From: Lenzites betulinus
Taxonomy: Eukaryota; Basidiomycota; Agaricomycetes; Polyporales; Polyporaceae
DNA: 64,000 nucleotides
Assembly (NCBI GenBank): GCA_022264855.1
Contig: JABYQU010000016.1
Location: 310,001 to 374,000 of the forward strand
Direction of reading: 5' to 3'
The stretch's first letter is position 1; every line of letters starts with the position of its first letter. A model generated the notes under the pieces. It saw only the letters and a program-made list of their open reading frames with translations, searched no databases and was not told the origin of the DNA. The translations under genes were made by a program, and so were the position numbers. Shown here piece after piece: positions 1-11,230 of this stretch.

Positions 1-866
1 CGCCACCCCAACCCAGCCCCCGCGAGATCCACGAACCGCCACCGCTCGACGAGCTTCCCCACCCATCCACCCCCCAAGAGGCTGGTCCCTCTCCCCAAAC
101 CGCATCCCCAGACCCCCTCTTCACGCCGCCCGACAGTGTGGCGTCCTCCCCCGCCGCCCAGCCGCCGCTCCCGCTCCCCATCCCAATCCCGATCCCGCTG
201 CCCACCACCGCGCAAGGCACGCCGATCCCGCGCAAGTGGCCGAACGACTTCTTCGTGTACGAGATCGCGGCGGGCCTGCGCGCGATGGACGCGCTCGCGC
301 GCGCGGAGCCCGCGCTGAAGCAGGACGAGGTGTTCCGGCGCGCGTTCGCGCTGCCGTACGTCAAGTCCACGTTCTGCCGGCACCGCGCGCTGTGGCGCGG
401 CGCGAGCGAGGGCGTGCGGCGCGAGTTTGAGCTGCTGGGGCGCGATCCGCGCGCGTGCTGGGGCGAGTTTGCGAGGCGGGCGGAGGGGCGGGAGGAGGTG
501 CTGGGTGCGGCGGGCGCGGGCGCGGTTGGGAGGAGGCTGGGGCGGAGGGGGAGGGGGCGAGCGGGGGGTGTTGGGGAGGAGGGGGAGGACGGGAGCGCGC
601 AGGAGCGGATGATGAATGTGATTGGGATGCCGTTGCCGATGATCATGGCGGCGCTGCCTGGGCTGCAGGGGATGCAGGGCGCGGGTTCTGGGACGGTGGA
701 TCCGCGGGTGGGGATGGGGGCGGGCGTGCGGTCGGCTGAGGAGGGTGGGGCGCAGCTGCAGGCGGACGACGAGCCTGTGATGGGTTCGTTGAGGCCGCCG
801 GTGGAGGGGCAGCAGATGCAGCAGCGTGAGTTGTTTGATTCGCTCGGGTGGCTCACGTTGGGCTGA
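1..866 (+). CDS. 3' part of an unrecognised basidiomycete protein
   Basis: The frame is open from base 3 with no stop, so the gene starts left of the window; there is no ATG before the conserved part. The visible protein has a long Pro-rich run and then a compact block at about 230-480 that begins KWPNDFFVYEIAAGL and continues through YVKSTFCRHRALW and GRDPRACWGEF. Spaced aromatic and basic residues give it an HMG-box-like look, but I could not assign a family. After it come Gly/Arg/Glu-rich low-complexity sequence and a short tail ending in a TGA at 864-866. The conserved block makes a real gene likely; a DNA-binding role would be a guess. Confidence 0.6.
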   Translation, partial: PPQPSPREIHEPPPLDELPHPSTPQEAGPSPQTASPDPLFTPPDSVASSPAAQPPLPLPIPIPIPLPTTAQGTPIPRKWPNDFFVYEIAAGLRAMDALARAEPALKQDEVFRRAFALPYVKSTFCRHRALWRGASEGVRREFELLGRDPRACWGEFARRAEGREEVLGAAGAGAVGRRLGRRGRGRAGGVGEEGEDGSAQERMMNVIGMPLPMIMAALPGLQGMQGAGSGTVDPRVGMGAGVRSAEEGGAQLQADDEPVMGSLRPPVEGQQMQQRELFDSLGWLTLG

Positions 867-1120
867 ACAGGCTCTTCCGTAGGACGTGGGGCATGAGCGC
901 GGTGTGGTGTTGCGTGTTGTGTGTTGTTTCGATCTCATACCCTGTGTATCCTATTCCCCAGCTTTGATCTTGCATGTACTGTAGCAGTGAGCACGCATTC
1001 GTTACCGCATTGCTATTATAGTCGTTGTGTACAGCTAGTTGACATGCTATGAGTTACAATATGCTATTGATGGAGTGGAGATGCGAGTGTGACGAGAACG
1101 GAACACTTAAAGCAAGAAAC
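867..1120. other. convergent 3' intergenic spacer
   Basis: AT-richer spacer between two genes that converge. It should hold both 3' UTRs and polyadenylation sites. I see no further gene in it. Confidence 0.6.
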
Positions 1121-2947
1121 CTAGGACCTCGCGACCATCTCTCTCTTGGCCTCTGCGATTGCGTCCGACACCCGTTTCGCAAGCGGTTCGCCATCGGGTG
1201 GCGTAGATGCTGCAATCGCCCTCCGCAACACCCGCTCCAGAGGTGCCACCTTGTACGTGCGGTTGTCCGGTACGTGCTTGAGCGCCGTTAACTCGACCGG
1301 AGTAGGCATTCCATGGGGATAGAACTCCGCCGGATTGCAGATGCGCTCGACGCGTTGCTCCTCGTCCTCTTCGTCCTCTTCATACACCAGCCCGCGAATG
1401 TCTCCCAGTCCCAGCGTCCGCCTCGGCTTCACGTAGTCGGGCACGGAGAAGTACGCGAAGCTGAGGCGCGAGTCTGCGCCGACGAGAAGCACGCGGTGGA
1501 CCATGCTCAGGTCGAGCGGTACGGTGGCGCGGAGGTGGCTCGGGAGCGCGTCGAGGCCCAGGAAGCGGTAGGCCCAGATATCGTCCGCGGCAAGACCGGA
1601 CGCCATGCGCGCGGCAGCGGCGGGGTACTGGGCGCGGATGAGCCCGAGGATCCCGCCGAAGACGAGGCGGTAGGTCGCGATGGTCGGTTGCCCGACCGCG
1701 GCAGGGAACAAGCGGAACGCGCGGACGGCCGTGTAGGCCCCGGCGAAGTCTTGGCGGGAGAGGAAGGCTCGGAGGGCTTTGTGCAGAGCGGTGGAGTCGA
1801 GGGTGGGGGACGGCTTGTTGGGTTTGGGACGTGTGTATTCCAGGTGGCAGGTGAGGAGGTCTTGGTAGACGGAGCGGAGGGTGGGAATGTTTGACGGTAC
1901 ACGGAGCCCGTGCGTACGCCGGTAGCGGTGTGAGGAAGCGAGCCGGTGGAGGACGCGGAAGATGGTGGAGAACGTGTGTGCTGACGGCTTGACTCGCTCG
2001 GAGCGCTTCTCCATGAGCATCTTGTAGATGGCGAAGACTACCTCGTAATTGCGTCGGCCGACCTCGTATGCCAGGAGCGCGTTGAAGAACGGTAGGTCCG
2101 GCTGTATGTTATCCGCACGCATACGTTCAAGAGTCCACTTGTAGACTTCGAAGGAGGGTTTAGATGCCGCAAGGTCGCGGAGGAGCGTCGTATAGGGAGT
2201 TGAAGAAAGGTCGACAGACACCGGCTGTGGAGAAGGCGCAGGAGAGAGGGAAGGGTCGTTTGACAACCGGCTTGAATCACGGCTGTCCGTTCCTTTTTCA
2301 TAGGCATGTACAAGATACGTCGTAGTCTCGGCAGAGAGGGTATATCCGGGCCCGCGGCTCTCCAGGTATTTGTCGGCCACCTGACGGACGAACTCGGGCA
2401 AACACTGCAGTCCCTCCACAAGCATGCGCAGCAGATCACGCAAAGCGAGCTCGTCGAAAGCCTGTTGTGCAAATGCCTCTCGGATAGTGTCGAAGAGGAC
2501 GTCACGTGGGACTGCGAGTTCCGCGAGCTTGACTATATGCATTTGGATACGCAGGGATACGGACGGAATGTAGCCCTCCCGGGTCATTCGGGAGTAGAGC
2601 ATGGCGGCCTTCATGACATCGCCGCATCGCAGGAAGGACGCGACGGCGTACTCGTACAGGCTGAAGCGAGAAGGATTGTCCAAGTTCGACCGGTCGAGGG
2701 CTTGATGCACGACTGCGATGGCAGCAGCGGGATTGGCACTTGCCAACTTACGCGCCACGGACTCGCGAACTTGTTCGAGCGCATGGCTTTTCCGCTTCGC
2801 CGGTGCGCTACGTTGGTGTTTATGTGAAGCGTTTGGGGCGGGTGGGGTGGAGAAGAGACGGTGCCTCAGGGAGAGCTTTGGTGAAAGGACATTGCGAAGG
2901 CCCGCTGGTGCGAAGGAAGCGACAAAATTTGGAGGCGCAATGGTGAG
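1121..2947 (-). CDS. PPR-repeat protein, probably mitochondrial (5' exon unresolved)
   Basis: Minus-strand frame of 608 codons plus a TAG at 1121-1123. It holds helical pairs of the pentatricopeptide type, for example FNALLAYEVGRRNYEVVFAIY and a following HTFSTIFRVLHRL. PPR proteins bind organellar RNA and act in its processing or translation; that role is inferred from the family. The frame is open up to 2947 without any ATG and the base before it is an intron-like acceptor (CACTAG). A short intron at 2948-2998 with a GTACGT donor fits, so a 5' exon with the start codon must lie upstream. The N-terminal part is rich in Arg, Ser and Ala, as in a mitochondrial presequence. I could not join an ATG exon in phase; 3273 and 3318 are candidate starts. 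Confidence 0.7.
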   Translation of the reverse strand, partial: LTIAPPNFVASFAPAGLRNVLSPKLSLRHRLFSTPPAPNASHKHQRSAPAKRKSHALEQVRESVARKLASANPAAAIAVVHQALDRSNLDNPSRFSLYEYAVASFLRCGDVMKAAMLYSRMTREGYIPSVSLRIQMHIVKLAELAVPRDVLFDTIREAFAQQAFDELALRDLLRMLVEGLQCLPEFVRQVADKYLESRGPGYTLSAETTTYLVHAYEKGTDSRDSSRLSNDPSLSPAPSPQPVSVDLSSTPYTTLLRDLAASKPSFEVYKWTLERMRADNIQPDLPFFNALLAYEVGRRNYEVVFAIYKMLMEKRSERVKPSAHTFSTIFRVLHRLASSHRYRRTHGLRVPSNIPTLRSVYQDLLTCHLEYTRPKPNKPSPTLDSTALHKALRAFLSRQDFAGAYTAVRAFRLFPAAVGQPTIATYRLVFGGILGLIRAQYPAAAARMASGLAADDIWAYRFLGLDALPSHLRATVPLDLSMVHRVLLVGADSRLSFAYFSVPDYVKPRRTLGLGDIRGLVYEEDEEDEEQRVERICNPAEFYPHGMPTPVELTALKHVPDNRTYKVAPLERVLRRAIAASTPPDGEPLAKRVSDAIAEAKREMVARS

Positions 2948-3480
2948 CTAGTGAAGACGGTAAGTTAGCTCGCAGTGTCTAGTCGCGCGAATACGTACCG
3001 AATTTCCCCAGAAGCGCGTTGCCTGCGAAAAGCCAAGGCAGCGAGAAGACGTGATGGGGATTGCACGCTCAGGCGCAGGGCAAGATGGATCAAAGACGGC
3101 CTATGCACGATGTGATTAACAAGAAGCAAAAAACGGGGTGATGAGCGCGATGTGTGATGACAGTGGTCGCAGAGCAGAGAGCAGAGGGCAGCAAGCTTGA
3201 AGGCGGGACAGGGCGGGATGTGACGGCGGGTCACGGTCACGGCACACGCGAGCGGGGAGCGTGACGCGGTCATTGGAGGCGAGCTCGGGCGGGAAGAGTT
3301 GCAAGTTCGCGTGCCCATCCTCCTCCCTCTCCTCCCGCCGTCTCCTCGCCGTCTCCCACAACGTTCTCCCTATCATTCTCGGCTCTGCTCCAGGGCATTC
3401 CGCTGCGAACCTTCGCATCTGCGCGCCCTCGCCCTCGCCGCCCGTCACCCGGTCATCACCCCGCCTCCTGAGCAGCTCTC
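2948..3480. promoter_or_regulatory. shared divergent promoter region
   Basis: Spacer between the PPR gene (-) and the 5-phosphatase gene (+). It probably also holds the unresolved first exon of the PPR gene. CT-rich tracts lie just upstream of the ATG at 3481. I see no clear TATA box. Confidence 0.5.
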
Positions 3481-6400
3481 ATGGCTGCACAACCGGCCGA
3501 CGACGGGATCGAGACCGCACCCCCGCCCGCCGTCAGCAGCCTCCGTTCTCGCTTTGAGAAACTCGCTGCCGACGCTTCTCCCGCCCCCGCCCCGCCCTCC
3601 TCCCTCAAGCCCCCCGGCGCAGCACTACACCTTACTCCGGTTCCGCCCAGTCCTCGCATCCGTCCCCACCTCCCCGTCGATTCCGAACACGACGCCCCCG
3701 TCCCACGCAGCCCGTCTCTCCGTCCCGCATCCTCCACCACAGACCTCAAGGCCGCGACGAAGCGGCCTCCCCCTCCGCCCCCCGTCCGTCCCGCTTCACG
3801 CGGCCCCTCTCCTGCGAACCTCCGCGTGAGCCCTCTCATACACCCCGTTCCAGACTCTAGTATCACCCCGACCGAACACGACATTCTGCCCGAGTTCGCC
3901 TCCCTCTCCTCGGTCTCATCTAGGGCCGCCTCCATTTCACGCAGACCACCGCCTCCCCCTCCGCCTTCGTCTCAGGACCAATCTGCACAGCGTTCTTCCG
4001 CTGTCTCTTCCCTCATCAAACAGTTTGGGTGAGTACCAAAATGTGGTCTGATTTCTCTGTGGGGGTCTTGTTCGATTCGCACGCCCGACCGTCGAAGCTC
4101 CGAATGGGCCTTCCGCGCATTCTTCGCGTATCTCGCGCCCTGGTTGCAACGCTTCTACCTCCCTGATCTGTGCCGTACCGCCCTCAAGGCGTGTTCAACA
4201 CACCGTACGCGAGCGGGCGGTTCGTTCACGCTGCCGCTATAAATAGGTCAGGTGTGATAGGATGAACACCGCAGCAAGTCGAAGGGCCAACTTCCGCTGT
4301 GTTGAGTTTGTGACGGGAGTTGCAGGTTCATTTCTGCATCGCGCGTCATAAGTTCTACATCAAATCACAGTGCAGCTGACGCGCCATGGTCGCGACCGCG
4401 CGCGCGGCTTGTGCTCTGTGTATCGTCTGTACACCCACACGAAGCATGCGCGAGGGACGCGAAGGTCTCTAGCAGCGAACAGAACCGTGTACTAATTATG
4501 TCTTGACACTAGGAACGCTACCCCAGGGTCTCCCACTATTCCTACGAAACCGCTTGTGCCTCCCCCGCGCCCAGCGTCTCAGGTAATAGCTGGCCCCCCA
4601 CCACAACCAGCATTCTCCCGCCGTCCGAGGCAGTCGTTTCCTCCAGATGTCGAACAGGCTGCTGTCCATGAGCTCCCGACATCTGCATCTGGTCCTTACC
4701 TAGCCGTACCAACAGAAGGACATGATCCTTTCCACGATAGTCATTCAGACAACGAGAGTGGGCAAGCCGGTCCTCCACCGCTCCCATCACGCAGGCGCGA
4801 CGATCCTGGCCATCCCACGTCTCTCCACGGCCCAGACTCTTCCTCAGATAGCTCGTCGACTGCAAGCAGCACGATCAGCAGTCGCACCTCGAGCGAAAGT
4901 GACGTCAATGCCGTTAAACCGCCACTGGCGTCAGCGCCCCCGTCCTCCCGTCCTTTCCTCGCTCCGCCTCCGCGCCCGCCCCCTCGGCACCGAGTGACCG
5001 TTCAGACCTCCAGCGGCGCCTCAAGTTCCTCGACCTCCATCAGTCCTGCACCTTTCACGCCTCCCCCTCTGCCCGCACGGAAAGGCTTCGCTACCCCCGT
5101 TGACGAGACCCCTCCCCGTCGTCTCCCCAGCCGTCACCAAAGCATGGTCGAACAGGACGCCCAGGGCTTCATCGACACCTCAAACGTCACTCCGCCTCCG
5201 GAGAGAAAGGTGTTCGGCAGCCATTTACCTCCCCCCACTCGCACCATCGCATTGGGGGACAAACTGCCCCCTGCACGGCGTGCTGCCTCAGGCTCCGGAT
5301 CGTCCAGTGAATCGGAGGAAGAGGACGACACCAAATTCAAGGTCGAGCTCCTCCCCGATGCTAGTCGCGCGTCCCGTCGGCCGCCGATGGTCGACTGCCA
5401 TAACTATTCAGAGTTTGACATCCATGTGCAAGCGTATTCCGGAGTTGTGGCCGTGTCCGGACACACTGTTGCCGTCGCGGCGGGGCACCACCTCAGGGTG
5501 TACGACTTGACGGTCTCTGCCTCACCGTCAAGGCATCTTGACTCCAAGGACGGGTTTGGCACCAAGCTGAAAGACTTCAAGATCATGTCTATGGAGTTCC
5601 GTCCCACTTTGCGGCACGAAGATCGCGGGCATTACCTCTGGATAGGCACCAAGGACGGCCATCTGATCGAGCTCGACGTCCGTACAGGCACTGTGACAGC
5701 CATGCGCCCCGCGATCCACGTCCACGTCGTGACACACATGTTCCGGCACGGCCAGTCAATGATCTCGCTGGACAACACCGGAAAAGTACTTGTGTTCACC
5801 GCGCCCGAGGGTACCGACCTCAGCCTCGCAACGCAGCAGCCGCGCGTGGTGCGCATCGCGGAGAAGCAAGAGTTCGCGAAACTGCTCGGCAGTCAGCTCT
5901 GGACGTCCACGCGCGACCCGAATGGAGGCGGATCCGTCCCTGGAGCGTCCCGCGGCCCATACGTGCGCGTGTACGACATTTTCACGCCTGGCGCGGTCGG
6001 CCGATCGCTGCTCCCCACCGAACACTTGGCCGCGGTCACAGCGGGTACGGTCCTTGCGTCCCAGCCGGGTCACGTATTCCTCGCGCATGAAGGTGGGAAC
6101 ATCAGTATCTGGTCGACCGGAGACCCCGATGGCGCGCCGCCGCAGTGTGTAGAAGTGGTAAAGGTGTCGGCGTCGGATGTGCTCAGCATGGAGGGTGTGA
6201 ACGACCGGCTGTGGGCGGGCTCGCGCAAAGGCTTGATCTCGGCGTACGACGTCACGACAAAGCCATGGACGGTCACGAACTGCTGGGAGGCGCACAAGGA
6301 GCTGCCGGTGCTGAGGCTTGCCGTGGACACCTGGAGCATGGAGAAGCTGGATCGACTGGTAGTGTACAGCGTTGGCCGCGACGAGCAGCTGAAGTTCTGG

Positions 6401-7780
6401 GATGGCATGTTGGGTGTCGATTGGATCGGTGAGCATTTCGTCTATGCAGCGATTTGGAAATCGGACTGACAGGCGCCGACTGTAGAACAAGAGCTCCTGA
6501 AGCACGAGACCGAGTTCAGCACGTTCCGCGACATGACGGTCTTGATCGTCTCCTGGAACGTCGACTCCGCAAAACCCGACCAGTTGACGGGCACGCCGGA
6601 GACGGTCAACTTCCTCACGGACGTGCTGCAGAGTGTCGAGAGCCCGGACGTGATCGTGTTTGGGATGCAGGAGCTGATCGACCTCGAGAGCCGGAAAATG
6701 GCGGCGAAGACGGTGCTGCTTGGCGGGAAGAACAAGAGCACGGACGGCGCCCTCAGCCAGAAAGTCTCCACGGCGTACAGGAAATGGCACGACCGGCTGG
6801 TGACCGCGGTGCGCTGTGCGATGCCTGTCGACACGCCGTATACCGTCACGCATACGGAGAACCTCGTCGGTCTCTTCACGTGTATCTTTGTGAAGAATAC
6901 CGAGAAGATCAGGCTGAAGCACACTGCGCTCACGAAAGTTAAGCGCGGCATGGGTGGCAGGTATGGCAACAAGGTGCGTGCAGTCTCCCTCGGACGGTTG
7001 TAGTATAGGTCGCTCATTGGTTCTCTTATAGGGCGCGATCATTGGACGCTTTGTGGTGGACGACACCTCGGTGTGCTTCATCAACTGCCATCTTGCTGCC
7101 GGTCAGCACCACGTCAGGCAGCGGAATCGCGACATTCAGGACATCGTCGAGGACGATAGCTTGGACGCGCAACCAGACGAACCTCTCGCGTATATCAACG
7201 GTGGAGACGGCTCGATGGTTTTGGACCACGAGATTGTCTTCGTGAGTAGCAGCCAGGTCAAGAGACGCGAGAACGGCTAACTGACAGCGGCATACAGATG
7301 AACGGCGATATGAACTACCGCATCGACCAGCGGCGCGAGGCCGTCGTAGCATCCATCAATGCGGGCGACCTGGAACATCTCGTCATCCACGACCAGCTGC
7401 GCAAGGAGATGAAGTTCAACCGTGCATTCCGCGCACGCACATTCTCCGAAGGCCCGCTCAACTTCGTGCCCACGTACAAGTACGACCGGCGGTCGGACGA
7501 GTGGGACTCGTCGGAGAAGGCCCGCGCGCCGGCGTGGTGCGACCGAGTGCTCTGGCGGTCGCTCGTCCCGGAGCGGGTTACGCAGCTGCATTACACACGG
7601 TGGGAGCCGAACGTCTCGGACCATCGGCCGATCAGCTCTGCGTTCAGGATCACGGTCAAGCAGGTGAACCATGAGGCCCGCGCGCGGGTGAAGGCGCGGG
7701 CGCAGGAGCGGTGGAAGGCCGTCGAGCAGGAGCGCTTGACCGCGGCGCTGCAGCACTACATCGACCAGATGATGATTTGA
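3481..7780 (+). CDS. beta-propeller inositol polyphosphate 5-phosphatase
   Basis: Exons 3481-4028, 4513-6428, 6486-6973, 7032-7241 and 7298-7780 join in frame to 1,214 residues. Order: a Pro/Ser-rich disordered N-terminus (to about 475), a WD-like beta-propeller (about 480-820), then the endonuclease/exonuclease/phosphatase-fold catalytic domain (about 838-1,175). Motifs of type II 5-phosphatases are clear: VSWNVD (about 840), FGMQE (about 879), INCHLAAG (about 1,000), NGDMNYRI (about 1,055), PAWCDRVLW (about 1,130) and SDHRPI (about 1,160). The family removes the 5-phosphate from phosphoinositides or inositol polyphosphates. No SAC domain is present, so this is not a synaptojanin; the propeller-phosphatase order resembles plant WD40 5PTases. 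The Pro-rich tail could bind SH3 partners (inference). Intron 1 is unusually long (484 bases) and contains a TATAAATA. Confidence 0.9.
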
Positions 7781-8551
7781 GGGCGCGGGTTGGAGGTTAC
7801 TGGGCTCCCCGCGCCAGGCATGGCATTGCATACGACTGAGCATGGTACTGCACATATTCACATACTCTAGCACCCCATACATAGACCCCGCATAGTTTCG
7901 ACGGACTGGACAGCATCACTACGACCAGTAGCACCCCTCGCATCGGATACGCGCGCACCCCGCACACGAGTACCACCATCCATTCCACGTTCCTTTTGTA
8001 TCCGTTGTATACCTTGTAGCGTACAGTAGCACCCGGCGGGCATAATGAAGGATCGCACTTTCGCCGTCATCCCACGCTCCCTATTGGTGTTAGCGAGCTC
8101 GCGAAGACGAGACCGAGGCACAGCTCGGCGGGAACTCCGCGGCTCGGTATGATACAGGATTTGCTCGTCCCCGCTACGCACGTTGTCCGAGTCTTTGTAT
8201 ACAGCGCGTGTGCATTGATGCCGACACGGCGGGGGTGGCAAACATTGCGCGCCGATCTCGGTGGAATCTGTGGCACGATGGCTGCAGGAGCAGTGCCGCG
8301 CTGCATTTCAATATTTTAGTGCCACTCTTCCCGCTACTCCCTCTCGTCTCTCGCCCCTCTCTTTTGCTTCGACTCCCATCTCTTCTGAGTGTCTCCGAGC
8401 GACCCCGTACGCACACACAGCGGCTCATCTCCGTCTTCGACACGCGCAGCGATCTGCGCGAGTCCTTGAATTCTGGTCTTCGTCTTCTGCGCGCAAACAG
8501 CCTCGTTGCACTACACGCGCAGCTCAAGTACCCAGGGCAAGCCGGGGCACC
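7781..8551. other. intergenic region, promoter of the SAMHD1-like gene
   Basis: Holds the 3' end of the phosphatase transcript and a CT-rich stretch (about 8,320-8,420) typical of fungal promoters. Overlapping short frames on both strands have no recognisable protein features. Confidence 0.5.
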
Positions 8552-11230
8552 ATGGCGTCGCACAGCCGCAAGATGCTCCTCGACCTCGACGACTGCTGGA
8601 CGGCGGAGCCCATCGAGGGTCCGACCTCGGTCAGGCGGTTCAAGGACTCGGTCCACGACTACCGTGAGTGCACCTTCTGGCCCTGGGCAACGCGTGTATG
8701 CGGGAGAGTTGACGGGGCGTGGATAGTGCCGTTTGGACCAACTATATGCGCGATCATCGATACGTACGTGCTCGCGTCTTGTCTTTGTGTGTGCTTGGAG
8801 AACGGCCCTGATGGACGCGGTGCAGGCCGCAATTCCAGCGGCTGCGGGACATCAAGCAGCTCGGGACGTCATACTATGTGTGGCCCGGCGCGTCCCATAA
8901 CCGCTTCGAGCACTGTCTCGGTGAGTTCTTTGCTTTGTTGGGAGGCGCGCGGGCCGGTGTCCTGGAAGGGGTGTGTGGGATGATGGGTGGTCTGGAGGAC
9001 AAAGGCCCAGGATGTGGTTGTGGTGGGACGTACTGCGTGCTGTACGCGAGCGTGTCGTGTCGCTGGTCTTCAAGTTAAATGCAAACTCTCATGCAAAATC
9101 TGGTGTACTGTAGGAGTCGCGTACCTCGCGCAGACGCTCGCGATGCATCTGAAGGAGTCGCAGCCGTCGTTAGGCATCTCCCAGCGGGACGTCCAGTGCG
9201 TGACTATTGCCGGGCTGTGCCATGACCTCGGACACGGGCCCTGGAGCCATGTCTGGGACAGCATGTTTATCCCGTCTATAATGTGAGTGTGGATAGGACG
9301 AAGGCGCGTTTGGCAGTTGATGGACGTGTTCTCTTCCTGATACAGGCCTGAGAAGAAGTGGTGCCACGAGGACGCGTCGAATATGATGTTTGACGCGTTG
9401 TTGGAGGAGAATGACCTCGAGCTGAAGAAAGAAGACACGGCGTTCGTCAAGGCGCTCATCATGGGGGACCCTAACTTGTGCATGTGAGTGGGTCCTTGCA
9501 TGATTGTTGGCAAGACCGTTGACACAATCACCAGCCGGAAGGATGAGAAGCCATACCTGTTCCAGATTGTGGCGAACAAGCGCAATGGACTGGATGTCGA
9601 CAAGTCTGTTCGCTTCGCTCCTTCGAGGATGGACTGGTACTGAATGGACGGACATAGGTTCGATTACATTGCCCGCGACTCGCATGCCATTGACCAGAAG
9701 AGCAACCTATCGCTGACAAGGTAACGCACACGGTGTTATGCTTATGTGCGCGATATTGACGCGGCCGTTAGATTGATTTACTCGTCGCGGGTGATCGACA
9801 ATGAGATCTGCTACGACATCAAGGACGCGAACCAGATATTTGAACTGTGCCATACGCGCATGTCGCTGCACAAGCGCATCTACACGCACAAGACAGGTAC
9901 GCATCTGACGGCGCACAGTTTGACGTGCTCGCTGAACCCCATGCAGCGAAGGCGATCGAGTACATGATCGTGGATGCCCTCACTAAGGCAGAGCCGGCCA
10001 TGCATATCGCTAACCGGCTCGAGGACCCGAAGGAATACCTGCACCTCACGGATCATATCATGACCGAGATTGAGGCCTCGAAGGACCCGGTGAGTTCGAT
10101 GCTGCGAGCTTGTCCGCGGATTTCTTCTTAATGGTCGTTTATAGCGCCTTGTCGAGGCACAAGCCATCCTGCGCCGGATACGTGTTCGCGACCTCTACAA
10201 GGTGGTGGACTACAAGGTCTTCCCGTGGCATTGCGCCGATGCACTGAAGAAGAGCTTCACCCCGGAGTCGGTCGTCAATGCATTCAAGAACCTGTACCAC
10301 AACCGCGGCACACTCAAGCATCTCTCGGATGACATCCACGAGCTCGAGCATGTGGAGGAGGATGACGCGAACGCGCTCGCGCCTGAGCATGTCATCATCG
10401 AGGTGACGAAGCTGCACCACGGCATGGGCAATCTCAATCCTCTCGGATTTGTGAAGTTTTACTCAAAGCATAACCCGAAGCGTAAGCTCTTTACCCGTGG
10501 AAAACTTGCGCATCACTGATCTCGAGAACTTATGATAGAGGGCGTGGAGGCCAACCCGGACGACGTCTCGGTGACCCTGCCGTCTGCGTTCGGAGAGGTG
10601 AAGCTGCGCATGTACACGCGCGAGCCGCGCCTCTTCGGGCTCATCCAGCTCGGGTTCCGCGACGTCCTCCGCCGCTTCAAGATGCCGCCTGCCCCGGCGT
10701 CGCGCGAGGCGACCGCGGAGCCCGAGGACGGGCCGGTGGACCTGCCCCTCGAGCTCGAGACGGATGAGGCGGTGGACCTGCTGACGCCCCCTGCGGAGTC
10801 GCCGGCATCGTCCTCCGCGAAGCCGCCCGCGCGCACGACCTCGAGGAAGACGACCCTGTCGCGCGCAGCGACGACGAGCGTGTCGGGGTTGGGGTCGCCG
10901 CCCAAGGTGAAGGGACGGACGTTGTCGGGGCGGAGCAAGTCGGCGATGCTGGACCGGACGGCAAGTGGGGCGGCTATGGAGGTGGGGGAGAATGTGTTCA
11001 CGAAGGTGCGGCCGACGTACACCCCGTCGAGCCCGACGAAGCGGACGAAGAGGGAGCGCGAACGGGCGGAGGCGAGGGCGAAGGACAATAAGGAGGACGA
11101 GGCGGAGGCGGCCCGGGATGCGGGCGGTGTCGCGAAGGAGCTCGACCTCGACCTCGACTTGGATGCCGAGAGCGGGGGCGGTGGCGAAGAGGAGGGCTCC
11201 CCGCGCGGGCGGAAGAGATCCAAGGTTTGA
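8552..11230 (+). CDS. SAMHD1-like HD-domain dNTP phosphohydrolase
   Basis: Eleven exons (8552-8663, 8727-8763, 8826-8920, 9114-9282, 9346-9483, 9535-9603, 9658-9720, 9772-9896, 9947-10089, 10145-10481, 10539-11230) give 659 residues in one frame. The SAMHD1 signature is visible: [15 protein letters not shown], then [11 protein letters not shown] (metal His, about 78), [14 protein letters not shown] (HD pair, about 119-120), [12 protein letters not shown], and DYIARD (last metal Asp, about 213). The family hydrolyses dNTPs to deoxynucleosides and triphosphate, acting in the nucleus or cytosol on dNTP pools. The protein begins almost directly with the HD domain and has no N-terminal SAM domain. 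Residues from about 480 on are Pro/Lys/Glu-rich with basic clusters ([16 protein letters not shown]), a likely disordered tail with nuclear-localisation potential. Confidence 0.93.

Noticed and set aside
5756..7084. Long minus-strand open frame of 442 codons
   Set aside because: It lies wholly opposite the phosphatase exons, is Arg/His-rich and has no domain; a shadow of GC-rich codons.
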